From contig JAHBUS010000006.1 in NCBI GenBank assembly GCA_019637955.1, forward strand, positions 205,826 to 269,825: a DNA stretch of 64,000 nt. Direction: 5' to 3'. This document shows positions 18,836 to 29,470 of the stretch, piece by piece (the first letter of the stretch is position 1; every line of letters begins with the position of its first letter). Under the pieces are notes generated by a model. The model was not told the DNA's origin. It ran no database searches and saw only the letters and a program-made list of their open reading frames with translations. The stretch comes from Pseudobdellovibrionaceae bacterium. GTDB lineage: Bacteria > Bdellovibrionota > Bdellovibrionia > Bdellovibrionales > Bdellovibrionaceae. Made by a program: the position numbers and the translations under genes.

Positions 18836-21073
18836 TTATTCAGATTTATCAGAACGCTCGGACGGAGTCCATGCGTCTACTTCACTGACGGGAAGTTCAA
18901 TAATCATTTTGGTGCCGCGTCCAGAGTCGCTCACGAAAGCGCGGATAAAGCCGCTGTGGTCCTCGATAATCCGTTTCACGATCGCCAGACCCAGACCCGT
19001 GCCGCCCTCTTTGGTGCTGAAATAGGGTTCAAAAATGCGTGAGCGCTGCGCGGTCGGAATGCCGACGCCGGAATCTGTCACGGTGAGTCTTAAAATGCGG
19101 AGCTCGGAGTCATAACGTGTCGAAATGACCACCGATTTTTCGTGTTCCGAAGCCACGGCCGCGACCGCGTTGTCGACCAGATTGACCAAAACCCGCTTCA
19201 TTTGATCGGCGTCAAACTTAAACGCCGGCAAGGCCGCATCGGGTTCGAAAGTGAATTCCACCGCGGGGTGCGCCTGACGGAACAGGATCAAGGCTTCTTC
19301 GATGACCTGATGGATGTTTCCCACCGTGGGCCGGGCCTGAGGTAAGCGCGCGAACTGCGAGAACTCATTGACCAAGTTTTTCAGATCATCGGTCTGACGG
19401 ATGATCATGGTCGTGCACTCTTTGAACGCGGGGTCCGTGATCTGCTCACCGAACTTGCGCTGCAGGCGTTCGGCCGAAAGCTTGATGGGCGTGAGGGGAT
19501 TTTTGATCTCGTGGGCGATCCGGCGGGCCACTTCGGTCCACGCTGCCGAGCGCTGAGCGTTCACGATCGGGGTCATGTCATCGAAGACCAGGATCTTGCC
19601 AATCTCTTCGCCGCTCTCGTCTTTGAGGATCGACAGGGTCATGAGGAGCGGCACCGATTCGCCCTGAACGTTCACTTTGAGTTCTTTTTGAATCGTTTCG
19701 ACCTGGTGCTCGTTCATGGTTTTGAGCAGCTCGGAGAAGGTGCGGAAGTACTCGAGCGTGAGCAGCTCGCGCACGGGACGGCCCAAAAACTTGTCGCTCT
19801 CGAGCTTGAGCAGATCGCCCGCGCGCTTGTTGATCGTGGTGATGGTGCCCTGCTTGTCGACCGAAATGACGCCCGCGCTGACGCTCCCGAGAACGACGCC
19901 GACGTAACGGCTGTGTTCATCGAGATCGCGCAAGGTGCGGCGCAAAGATTGGTTGGCTTCGGAAACCTCTTTTTCGGATTTCTCGAGGTTCGAGGTCATC
20001 TGGTTGAAGTTTTCGACGAGTGACGAAATCTCTTCGGAACCCGACACGATCTCGACCGGGTTGTAATCGCCCAGCGCGATCCGCTTGGTGGCGCGTCCCA
20101 GCTGAACGAGCGGGATCGAGAGCTGTTTGGCGAGATAAAAACCAAACCAAGTGGCCGCCAGCAGGATCACGAGCGTCATCAAGAAAAGGATGATCAAGTA
20201 GATGGATTTGAGCGGATATTCGATCGGGTTGATGTCCCGGAACTCATCGTAGGCCGACGAAATGTCGTTCATCTTCGAGATCAGCGACAGCGGCACAAAA
20301 CTCGAAACGACGATGGCTCCCCGTCCCCGTTTTTCGTCGACCGGCACGATCACGCGCACCAAGTTTCCTTCACCGAATTGGTGGATCGTGGAGCTTTCGA
20401 CCTGCGACCGAATTCCCTTTTGCAGGAACTCCAGCGACGCCTTGGGGATCATCGGGATCGACTCGTCTTCGCTCAAGAAAACTTCGCGCTGACCGAACAG
20501 GCTCGGGTAATACTCGAGCGCATCGAGCGCGAATTCTTGTCGCAGATCTTTGAGGCGTTTTTTAAGCTGCGGCGAGCCCTGAAGGACGCGCACCTCGCGG
20601 GCGACCTCTTGGGCGAAGTGGTAGTTTTTGCGCTTGGCCTGGAAGTAGTAAGCATTGGTGACTTCGAGCGAACTTTTGAGGACGCCCGCCATCTTGACGC
20701 TGAACCACTTGTCGAAGCTGCTGTTGATATAAAAGACCGAGGTCACGAAGATCAGCATCGTCGGCACGAAGCTGAACGCCACGAAAGCCGCGATCAATTT
20801 GGCCTTGAGCGAGCTCCCGAAGACCTTGCCTTTGCGCTCAACAAAGACCTTCACGACGTTGCGGAAGATCATGAACAAGAGGAGCAGGAGCAAGATGATG
20901 TTAAAATTGACGAGACCGAAGAAGAAGATCGAGTGAACGAACGGCAGCTGCTGACTGATCGAGAACAGGCGGATCTCGAACCACGTCAGCATGAAAAACG
21001 AAAACGCCAGGGCGAAAACGATCAAGATCTCGCGCCGGCGTTTTTTGTGTTCTAAAAGCTGGGGATCGGCCAT
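18836..21073 (-). CDS. ntrY: NtrY-like membrane sensor histidine kinase
   Basis: The 745-residue product has two N-terminal membrane segments (about 17-40 and 45-68), a third near 95-115, a periplasmic sensor region to about 285, a fourth span (292-315), a HAMP domain, a PAS domain (VVLGSVSAGVISVDKQGTI), a HisKA dimerisation domain with the phospho-His in RRIAHEIKNPLTPIKLSAER, and a HATPase domain with N box LVNLVDNAVAA, G1 DSGVGIP and G2 GTGLGLAIVK. This is the NtrY layout. The partner is the NtrX-like regulator 65 bases downstream. It starts three bases after the ribH stop. The signal it senses is not evident. Confidence 0.88.
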   Translation of the reverse strand: MADPQLLEHKKRRREILIVFALAFSFFMLTWFEIRLFSISQQLPFVHSIFFFGLVNFNIILLLLLLFMIFRNVVKVFVERKGKVFGSSLKAKLIAAFVAFSFVPTMLIFVTSVFYINSSFDKWFSVKMAGVLKSSLEVTNAYYFQAKRKNYHFAQEVAREVRVLQGSPQLKKRLKDLRQEFALDALEYYPSLFGQREVFLSEDESIPMIPKASLEFLQKGIRSQVESSTIHQFGEGNLVRVIVPVDEKRGRGAIVVSSFVPLSLISKMNDISSAYDEFRDINPIEYPLKSIYLIILFLMTLVILLAATWFGFYLAKQLSIPLVQLGRATKRIALGDYNPVEIVSGSEEISSLVENFNQMTSNLEKSEKEVSEANQSLRRTLRDLDEHSRYVGVVLGSVSAGVISVDKQGTITTINKRAGDLLKLESDKFLGRPVRELLTLEYFRTFSELLKTMNEHQVETIQKELKVNVQGESVPLLMTLSILKDESGEEIGKILVFDDMTPIVNAQRSAAWTEVARRIAHEIKNPLTPIKLSAERLQRKFGEQITDPAFKECTTMIIRQTDDLKNLVNEFSQFARLPQARPTVGNIHQVIEEALILFRQAHPAVEFTFEPDAALPAFKFDADQMKRVLVNLVDNAVAAVASEHEKSVVISTRYDSELRILRLTVTDSGVGIPTAQRSRIFEPYFSTKEGGTGLGLAIVKRIIEDHSGFIRAFVSDSGRGTKMIIELPVSEVDAWTPSERSDKSE

Positions 21074-21076
21074 TCC

Positions 21077-21610
21077 CTATTTTTTCTTTTTAGGCGCGGC
21101 CTTGGCAACCTTTGATTTGGCCGTCGACTTGGGACGTGCCATTGGCGGAATCTTGATGACGTCTTCGCGGTGGCCGCCGGATTTGAGGGATTGCAGCAAT
21201 CCCACCATCTCCATGGTCACCTCGGCCGCTTCAATGCCTTTATGGCCGTGCTTGCCGCCCACGCGGTCCCAGGCCTGTTCGTCATTTTCGGTGGTGATGA
21301 CGCCAAAACCGATCGGTTTGCCGGTTTCGAGCATGAGGTGCGTCACGCCGCGCTCCACGCTGTTGCAAACCACGTCATAGTGCGAAGTTTCGCCGCGGAT
21401 CACGCAGCCCAACGCCACGACACCATCGGCGCCTTTTTCGATCAGGGCTTTGCACGCGAGCGGGATTTCGACCGCGCCCGGAACGCTGACCGACCAGATC
21501 TCGACGTCGGCGTGTTCAAAGTCCTCGAGGAACTGAACGGCGCCTTCGGCCATTTTGCTGGTCAGGTCTTCATTGAAGCGAGATGTGACGATTCCGATGG
21601 TCAGTTTCAT
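21077..21610 (-). CDS. ribH: 6,7-dimethyl-8-ribityllumazine synthase
   Basis: RibH condenses the ribitylamino-pyrimidine with dihydroxybutanone phosphate, the penultimate step of riboflavin synthesis. The 177-residue product has the conserved VTSRFNEDLTSKM, SVPGAVEIPLACKAL and VALGCVIRGETSHYD motifs, with the catalytic His of SHYDVV. A Lys/Ala/Pro-rich tail of about 20 residues (ending APKKKK) is added to the usual length. Its start overlaps the ribBA end by 41 bases. Confidence 0.93.
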   Translation of the reverse strand: MKLTIGIVTSRFNEDLTSKMAEGAVQFLEDFEHADVEIWSVSVPGAVEIPLACKALIEKGADGVVALGCVIRGETSHYDVVCNSVERGVTHLMLETGKPIGFGVITTENDEQAWDRVGGKHGHKGIEAAEVTMEMVGLLQSLKSGGHREDVIKIPPMARPKSTAKSKVAKAAPKKKK

Positions 21611-22724
21611 GGCTGTCCTCTTTCAAAGGTACGGTGTCGACGATTTCGAGATCGAAGGCTTTCAGGCCCACGCGTCGATCGATCTTGTTGGTGATCAAAC
21701 GGATTTGGTGAACGCCCATCGATCGCAGAATTTGCGCGCCGATGCCGTAGTCACGGTTGTCCATCAGCGGCTGGGCCAAATCGCCCGTGAGAGTTTTGAT
21801 TTCGTTGATGAGGCCGGTGTTGCGGTTGTTGCCGCGCAAAAGCAAGAACACGCCGCTGCCTTCGGTGTTGATACGCTCGATGGACTGCTGGAGCGTCGAA
21901 GAGCCCGACGAAAGGACATGGGTGAGCTCGCGGTTGAACGAGTCGACGTGCACGCGCACGAGCGTGGGTTCTTCGGCCGAGATCTCGCCTTTTTGCAGAA
22001 CCAGGTGCTCGAGGCCATCGACCCGGCTCTTGAACACGCGGGCTTTGAAGCCGCCGAGGTCTTCGGGCAGGTCGGCCTGGTAGGTTTCTTCGATGAGATT
22101 CTCACGGCGCAGGCGGTACTCGATCAAATCGACGATCGTGCCGATCTTCAGCTGATGTTTGGCCGCGAAGATTTTGAGGTCCGGAACACGGGCCATGGTG
22201 CCGTCGGGATTCATGACTTCGCAGATCACGGCTGCCGGGTGGCAGGCGGCGAGGCGCGCCAGATCGACGCTGCCTTCGGTGTGGCCGGCGCGCTTCAAGA
22301 CGCCGCCATGCTGGGCGCGGATGGGAAAAATGTGCCCCGGAAAGCGAACATCGGCGGGCGTCGCGTTCGGGTTGCTCGCGACCTTCACGGTGAGCGCGCG
22401 GTCGGCGGTCGAGATGCCGGTCGACACGCCCTGAGCCGCTTCGATGCTGACGGTGAACGCAGTTTTATTGGGAGAGTCGTTCATGTCGTCGCGGACCATG
22501 AGCGGCAGTTGCAGACGGTCGATCTGTTCGGGCGAAAGCGCCAAGCAGATCAGGCCGCGGGCTTCGGTCGCCATGAAGTTGATCGCATCGGCGGTCACGT
22601 GATCAGCGGCCAAAACGAGATCGCCCTCGTTTTCGCGGTCTTCGTCATCGATGAGAACGATCATTTTTCCTTGGCGGATGTCTTCGATGAGCTCTTCGGG
22701 TGTATTGAATTGGGCTTTGGTCAC
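21570..22724 (-). CDS. ribB: 3,4-dihydroxy-2-butanone-4-phosphate synthase with degenerate RibA-like domain
   Basis: The N-terminal 200 residues are a complete RibB domain: DDEDRENEGDLV (acidic metal-binding loop), RGLICLALS, GVSTGISTADRA and RAGHTEGSVDLARLAG-like RAGHTEGSVDLARLAA. The C-terminal half aligns with GTP cyclohydrolase II but lacks the zinc cysteines (the C-x-x-x-C-x-C region is replaced around HVLSSGSSTLQQSIER), and EGRG is EGSG with RQEGRGIGL changed to RGNNRNTGL. GTP cyclohydrolase activity is therefore unlikely. Such RibB plus degenerate RibA fusions are known as RibBX. Its ATG overlaps the ribE stop by four bases and its end overlaps ribH by 41. The 36 residues after the RibA-like core are poorly conserved. 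Confidence 0.9.
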   Translation of the reverse strand: MTKAQFNTPEELIEDIRQGKMIVLIDDEDRENEGDLVLAADHVTADAINFMATEARGLICLALSPEQIDRLQLPLMVRDDMNDSPNKTAFTVSIEAAQGVSTGISTADRALTVKVASNPNATPADVRFPGHIFPIRAQHGGVLKRAGHTEGSVDLARLAACHPAAVICEVMNPDGTMARVPDLKIFAAKHQLKIGTIVDLIEYRLRRENLIEETYQADLPEDLGGFKARVFKSRVDGLEHLVLQKGEISAEEPTLVRVHVDSFNRELTHVLSSGSSTLQQSIERINTEGSGVFLLLRGNNRNTGLINEIKTLTGDLAQPLMDNRDYGIGAQILRSMGVHQIRLITNKIDRRVGLKAFDLEIVDTVPLKEDSHETDHRNRHISLQ

Positions 22725-23356
22725 TTGGACACCTCGCCGCGCGACTCTAAACGCGCGCTGATTTGATTTTCGAGGGCTCGCTCCAAAGCTTTGGCCATCC
22801 AGTCCGGTTCGACGTGGATCGGATCTCCCGCTTTGAGGTCGCCGAGATTGGTGCGTTTTTGAGTTTCAGGAATCAGGCAAACTTCAACGCTCGAACCTTC
22901 GAGCTTATTGACGGTGAGGCTCACGCCGTGAAGCGTGACGCTTCCTTTGTTCCAAACAAACGGCAGCACGCCCGAAGGAATCTCGACGGTCAAAAAGAGC
23001 GACTCGCCGAGACGCTCGGCTTTGAGAACGGTGCCGAGTGAATCAACGTGACCCGAAACGAGGTGGCCGTGAATGCGATCGCCATAACGAAGCGAGCGCT
23101 CGAGGTTGACGCGCGTTCCGACCAACGCCTTCGCGTCAGGCCACTTGAGGACCTTGAGCGTTTCGGCGGCGAGCGCAAACTGGATCGTGTTTTGATCGAA
23201 GGCTTCAACGGTCAGGCAAATGCCATTGAACGCGACCGAGTCCCCAATTTTGAGATCATTGAACTCTTCGGGACGGCGAACTTGAAGGCGCACGAGGCCC
23301 TCAAGCGGGGTCGCGCTGAGAATGGGCTGGACGGTTTCGACAATGCCTGAAAACAC
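22721..23356 (-). CDS. ribE: Riboflavin synthase alpha subunit
   Basis: The enzyme dismutates two lumazine molecules to riboflavin. The start is a GTG at 23356 (MFSGIVETV) with GGAG five bases upstream. The 211-residue product shows the typical internal duplication: IGDSVAFNGICLTV with SLRYGDRIHGHLVSGHVDSLG in the second barrel (read as YGDRIHGHLVSGHVD), and GSVTLHGVSLTVNKL. It is the first gene of the ribE-ribBA-ribH-ntrYX series. No FMN riboswitch fits into the 77-base spacer upstream. Confidence 0.94.
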   Translation of the reverse strand: MFSGIVETVQPILSATPLEGLVRLQVRRPEEFNDLKIGDSVAFNGICLTVEAFDQNTIQFALAAETLKVLKWPDAKALVGTRVNLERSLRYGDRIHGHLVSGHVDSLGTVLKAERLGESLFLTVEIPSGVLPFVWNKGSVTLHGVSLTVNKLEGSSVEVCLIPETQKRTNLGDLKAGDPIHVEPDWMAKALERALENQISARLESRGEVSK

Positions 23357-23376
23357 CTGATCTCCGAATGAAAAGA

Positions 23377-23402
23377 ACCCTGAGGGTTGTACTCCTCAGG
23401 GT
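23377..23402 (-). terminator. Intrinsic terminator between the lipoprotein gene and ribE
   Basis: ACCCTGAGG and CCTCAGGGT form a perfect 9-bp stem with an eight-base loop, followed on the minus strand by TCTTTTC. It lies 30 bases after the stop of the gene at 23434-24558 and just before the ribE start, so it separates the two units, or attenuates read-through into the riboflavin genes. Confidence 0.7.
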
Positions 23403-23433
23403 CGGATCAGGCAAGGTTCGGCCTTAAAAGGGC

Positions 23434-24558
23434 TTATTTTTGCGCTTGGGCCGTCTCGACGAATAATTTTTCCAAATAGACGCGGGCGCCCGGCTTGATG
23501 ATTTGGTTCGGGTCATAGGGGTAATTGGGGTCCTTATCCAAGATAACGGCGGTGGAGACGGTCAAACCGACGTTGGTGACCTGCGCGTAAGCCACGGGAG
23601 CCGCCCCTGTCGCCACGCCCGAATCGATGGCCGAGAGCAGCTGAGAGCCGCAGGCTTTGCCTTCCCAGCCGTACGTGACGTTCTGGATGCGGAAGATATC
23701 ACCCTTTTTCAGGCCCATGTCAGCCGAAGAGCCGGCGTTGATGTAGATGTACTTGTCGCAGCTTTTCAGAACCATCGCGTACCAGGGCTCGGCCTGATCC
23801 CACGATTTTTTGAGGTCCTTTACGGCTTGAGTCACGCCGTCTTCAACCACGTTCGACAAATTCGATTTGAAGTACGCATTTCCGCCCAGCTGCACCATCG
23901 AGAAACCGATACTGAGCGAACCGCCCCAATCTTTGGCGTACGCTTTTTGATCGGTCGTTGCGATCAACATGCGGCCGTTGTCGCCGTTGAAGCCGCCGGG
24001 GATGAGCGGGTGCGAAGCGCGCATCGCGACCGAGAGCTCTGATTTTTGGTAGCTAAACGAGGCGCCGATGTTCGTCAGTGATGCGATCCCTGCCAATCCG
24101 ATTGTCGCGCCTGTTTTGCTGATCAAGCTGAAATCATAGATGCTGCCGCCGATCATACCGTGAGGCATGTCGATCAAACACGAAGCCTTTTCTGAGAAGT
24201 TCATTTTCGCCGAGAGCTGGTTGGACGAAACGGTTTCTTCATCCAGGTTCGCGCACTGGTTGAAGAGAGCCTCTTCGGCCGTGGAGAGTCCCTTGGTGTC
24301 GTAAATTTTGTTGGGGTCGACCGCCGCCGTGGTGAACGAGTTGGTTTTCGACAAGATGTTGGCGAGCTGTTGTTTGGCGACGTAGGCGAAGTCGAAGGTT
24401 CCGCCATCGGGCAAACGGATCGGCGGCGCTTCGAGGTAGCTCACCTGCACGCGGCGTTTGAGTTCGCGCGCTTCGGGTTGAGCTTCTTGGCAGGATTGAT
24501 TGCCCATCATGGATCCGGCGATGGCGATCAGTGAGCATGCTTTGATGACAGTTTTCAA
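23434..24558 (-). CDS. Putative lipoprotein with a CsgG/FlgT-like C-terminal motif
   Basis: The 374-residue product starts MKTVIKACSLIAIAGSMMGNQSC, a signal sequence with a possible lipobox Cys at 23. VSYLEAPPIRLPDGGTFDFAY and the following helix (VAKQQLANILSKTNSF) resemble the start of outer-membrane assembly proteins of the CsgG group, and the region KYIYINAGSSADMGLKKGDIF (residues about 275-295, read as YIYINAGSSADMGLKKGD) resembles the C-terminal domain of FlgT and relatives. Between them is a Gly/Ser/Ala-rich section with alternating polar and hydrophobic residues. The resemblance is weak, so the function is open. It has its own terminator. Confidence 0.65.
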   Translation of the reverse strand: MKTVIKACSLIAIAGSMMGNQSCQEAQPEARELKRRVQVSYLEAPPIRLPDGGTFDFAYVAKQQLANILSKTNSFTTAAVDPNKIYDTKGLSTAEEALFNQCANLDEETVSSNQLSAKMNFSEKASCLIDMPHGMIGGSIYDFSLISKTGATIGLAGIASLTNIGASFSYQKSELSVAMRASHPLIPGGFNGDNGRMLIATTDQKAYAKDWGGSLSIGFSMVQLGGNAYFKSNLSNVVEDGVTQAVKDLKKSWDQAEPWYAMVLKSCDKYIYINAGSSADMGLKKGDIFRIQNVTYGWEGKACGSQLLSAIDSGVATGAAPVAYAQVTNVGLTVSTAVILDKDPNYPYDPNQIIKPGARVYLEKLFVETAQAQK

Positions 24559-24872
24559 GTGGGGCCTCCTGCTAGTCTTTTGTCCTCAGTGTTCTTTACG
24601 GAATCAGGATAGAAAAATAGAGTGGGCTTGGCGAACGGGCCGTTGGTCTTAAGAAACTCCGTGGAAAGACTCCAGATTTCAAAACAGCGCGCCAAAATGA
24701 GACACGTTAACACGCTGAAATCACGGCCGACTCCAAAGAAAAGCAGTTCAAAAATATTTTTCGAGTGAACAGGAGTTTCACAAATCGCGCGACGTCGAGG
24801 GGAGCGACAACCCGCGAGGCCGCGAAGTTGCCGCAAACTGTTTGAAGTTTCGGCGGTGTTGGGCCCCGCGCC
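24559..24872. other. Spacer without recognisable gene
   Basis: These 314 bases between two minus-strand genes hold the ribosome-binding site of the lipoprotein gene (GGAGG just upstream of 24558) and presumably its promoter. I see no convincing open frame, RNA gene or strong hairpin. Confidence 0.4.
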
Positions 24873-26207
24873 TTAACGGGCGAGGTAAAGTTTGCCGCAC
24901 GCGCCGGCGCGCCGTCCGGCGGCGGCTCGCGCTTTTTGTACGGTCTCGAGCAGTTCGGTGAAGAACGAGCCCTTCTTCATCGCGTGACCACGGGCCCCGA
25001 GTTCGCGGCGGATCTCGTCGTGAAGGGATTGCGTGAGTCCTTTATAATCCATCGACGATTGCCCCAGTCTCTCGAGCTCTTGACCGAGGCCAAAGAGAAA
25101 CCCGCCCTCAAAATAGGTCTCCAAGCTCTGGCGGAGGGCCTTTTCATGAAATTGCTGGTGGTAGTCCTTGGACTCCCCTTCAATCACCGGAAGCTCGCCC
25201 GGCAGCGCAAGGCCCTGAGCGCGGCGGAACGCGAGGTCGATATTGAAACCACCGAAATCGCGGTAAACGAACTTGCCGGTGGGCATGCCTTGGCGGTCGA
25301 TTTCCATCAGCACGTTTTGGGCGTGCGCTTCGATCGCGATGCCGTGGTTGACCGCAAGCTCCACCCACTGCCGAGCGAAGGGCCGCACGACTTTTTCGAG
25401 CACGACGTTCTGCGCGCTGAGTCCACTCTGACGGATCAGATCTTCAACCGGCGAGGTCGACCGGCCTGAAGCACGCGTATAAAAGGCGAAGAGGGGCATC
25501 ACGCGGGTCTCGCCGCTCATCATTTCTGGTGGGAGTGAACGGAGCAGCATTCCGCCGCGCTCCATCCCGCGCGGCATCACGCCGAAAAACTCAGGCAAGA
25601 AATCGAACTGCCGGGGGAGTTCTCCGCGGGCCGATTCGAGAATTTGCGAAACGCCCACGCTGCGGGCGATCTCGCCTTGCGGGATCGTGCGGACCACGCC
25701 GCCGATCTCTTTGTTGAGTGAAAGCTTGCCGAAGAAGACCTTCTCGGGATTTCGCTCGGGCCACATCATGAGCGTGCGGGAGGAGGCCGTCGCGGTGGCC
25801 AAAAATTTTTGTCCTTCGGGCGCGTTCTTGACGAGGTCCCTATAGAAAGACTCGGATTCGGGGTGCACCAAGAATAAGACCTCACGCTGTCCCTCGCGCG
25901 TGCGTTCAAAGCGGATTCCCAGCTCTCGGAGGGCGCTCGGCACCTTAAAAACGTGCTGCCGGTCCGCCGGAAGCCAGTAAGATTTCACTTCGAAGAGTTG
26001 GCCTTGCTCGGGAGAATACCGGGCGGCTTGGTGATTTTGGAGGGAGAAGATTTTGTTTTCGTCGAGGGTGCGGTTCACGTACTTTTGCTCGTACATCAGG
26101 AGCTCGGCGGCGCCCGGAGGCAGAGCCGAGGCGGCCAGGCTGGCAAGAGCCAGGGCGGCTCCCAACAAAAAAGGCTTTGCGCGTGTCAAAAACGTCGTCA
26201 GCGCCAT
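24873..26207 (-). CDS. Exported protein with IucA/IucC siderophore-synthetase motifs
   Basis: The start is the ATG at 26207 (or a GTG one codon earlier) behind GGAGG. The 444-residue product has a clear signal peptide (KPFLLGAALALASLAASA). Two motifs match NRPS-independent siderophore synthetases: FGKLSLNKEIGGVVRTI (about 160-176; compare the KLSL...IT...RT of IucA/IucC), and HGIAIEAHAQNVLMEID then VYRDFGG (288-320; compare HGIALEAHGQN and RDFGG, the ATP/substrate-binding C-terminal part). Known members are cytosolic ATP-dependent ligases of about 580-620 residues, so an exported, shorter form is unusual. No other siderophore gene is nearby. It may be an inactive or repurposed relative. Confidence 0.7.
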   Translation of the reverse strand: MALTTFLTRAKPFLLGAALALASLAASALPPGAAELLMYEQKYVNRTLDENKIFSLQNHQAARYSPEQGQLFEVKSYWLPADRQHVFKVPSALRELGIRFERTREGQREVLFLVHPESESFYRDLVKNAPEGQKFLATATASSRTLMMWPERNPEKVFFGKLSLNKEIGGVVRTIPQGEIARSVGVSQILESARGELPRQFDFLPEFFGVMPRGMERGGMLLRSLPPEMMSGETRVMPLFAFYTRASGRSTSPVEDLIRQSGLSAQNVVLEKVVRPFARQWVELAVNHGIAIEAHAQNVLMEIDRQGMPTGKFVYRDFGGFNIDLAFRRAQGLALPGELPVIEGESKDYHQQFHEKALRQSLETYFEGGFLFGLGQELERLGQSSMDYKGLTQSLHDEIRRELGARGHAMKKGSFFTELLETVQKARAAAGRRAGACGKLYLAR

Positions 26208-26223
26208 CACGCCAGACCTCCGT

Positions 26224-26261
26224 AAAATGGAAACGGCGACTTTTGCCGCCGTTTCCATTTT
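26224..26261 (-). terminator. Strong hairpin between the IucA-like gene and clpB
   Basis: AAAATGGAAACGGCG and its exact complement form a 15-bp stem around an eight-base loop. The stem ends in TTTT on the minus strand, and the ribosome-binding site of the IucA-like gene follows at once. It terminates read-through into that gene or could mask its start. It is not downstream of clpB on its own strand, since clpB ends at 26285 and this lies just beyond, so it is also the clpB terminator. Confidence 0.7.
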
Positions 26262-26284
26262 AGAAGATCAATTTTAGAGCCAGT

Positions 26285-28876
<2,592 letters not shown>

Positions 28877-28894
28877 GTTGTTTATCCTTTTACG

Positions 28895-28951
28895 AAAAAG
28901 GGCCTCGGCGGTTATAGGGGAACACAGGGGAAGCAGGGTTGCCAAGGCCCT
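28895..28951 (-). promoter_or_regulatory. Terminator-like hairpin in the clpB leader
   Basis: AGGGCCTTGG (28942-28951) can pair with CCGAGGCCCT (28899-28908) across a loop of about 33 bases, with one G-U pair, and is followed by TTTTT before the clpB ribosome-binding site. The loop contains CCCCTATAAC, which resembles a heat-shock -10 element, but I find no matching -35. It may be an attenuator, an RNA thermometer or chance. Confidence 0.3.
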
Positions 28952-28990
28952 CTCTTCGAGTTAAACATGGGGCCACTCCGAGGAAAGTCA

Positions 28991-29236
28991 ATGTCCCAAG
29001 GCTCTAAAAAAACACCCAAACGGCCCACCATCTCGATCAAACGCGACGTTGTTAACCCCTCGGATTACTTGAACTTTGACCATCGATTTTCGTGCGATGA
29101 CTGCACGCACTTCAAGGCATCAGACGCGACCTGCACGATCGGCTACTGGACCCAGTGGCACCGCCAAGAATTTCAAGCCGCCGAGTATGAGCGCACGGGC
29201 CGCATGGCCCACTGCCGGTTCTTGGAGATCGACTAG
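28991..29236 (+). CDS. Small conserved-looking cysteine protein
   Basis: The ATG at 28991 follows GAGGAAAG. The 81-residue product has a basic N terminus (SQGSKKTPKRPTISIKRD) and then five cysteines: CDDC, a Cys in TCTIGYW and HCRF. The spacing CxxC...C...C suggests a small metal-binding or iron-sulphur fold. There is no signal peptide. I do not recognise the family. It is divergent from clpB and shares its 114-base upstream spacer. Confidence 0.65.
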   Translation: MSQGSKKTPKRPTISIKRDVVNPSDYLNFDHRFSCDDCTHFKASDATCTIGYWTQWHRQEFQAAEYERTGRMAHCRFLEID

Positions 29237-29377
29237 ACCTTGAATCCAGGGCGCCATTCTGGCGCAGCAAAAAACTAGGGGAAAAAATCCAATCCAAATT
29301 CACCGACCGCTAGGCCTTGGCGTTTTCAACGCAACCAGTCTCCGAATCGAAAATGAACTTCATCCCTCACCAAATAA

Positions 29378-29412
29378 AAAAGCGGAGGCACCATGACAGC
29401 ACCTCCGCTTTT
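29378..29412 (-). terminator. Intrinsic terminator of the exported protein gene at 29471
   Basis: AAAAGCGGAGG and CCTCCGCTTTT form an 11-bp stem with a 13-base loop. On the minus strand the U tract TTTTTTATTTG follows, and on the plus strand TTTTCC, so it can serve the converging small Cys protein gene as well. The rest of 29237-29470 holds nothing I recognise. Confidence 0.75.
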
Positions 29413-29470
29413 CCCCTTCGAGATGGGTTCATCTCCCCCCGAGACTCCCCCACATGAATGATCGGATCAA

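Noticed and set aside
26208..26258. An N-terminal extension of the IucA-like protein (METAAKVAVSILRRSG)
   Set aside because: It is the translation of the terminator hairpin at 26224-26261 and lies upstream of the ribosome-binding site.
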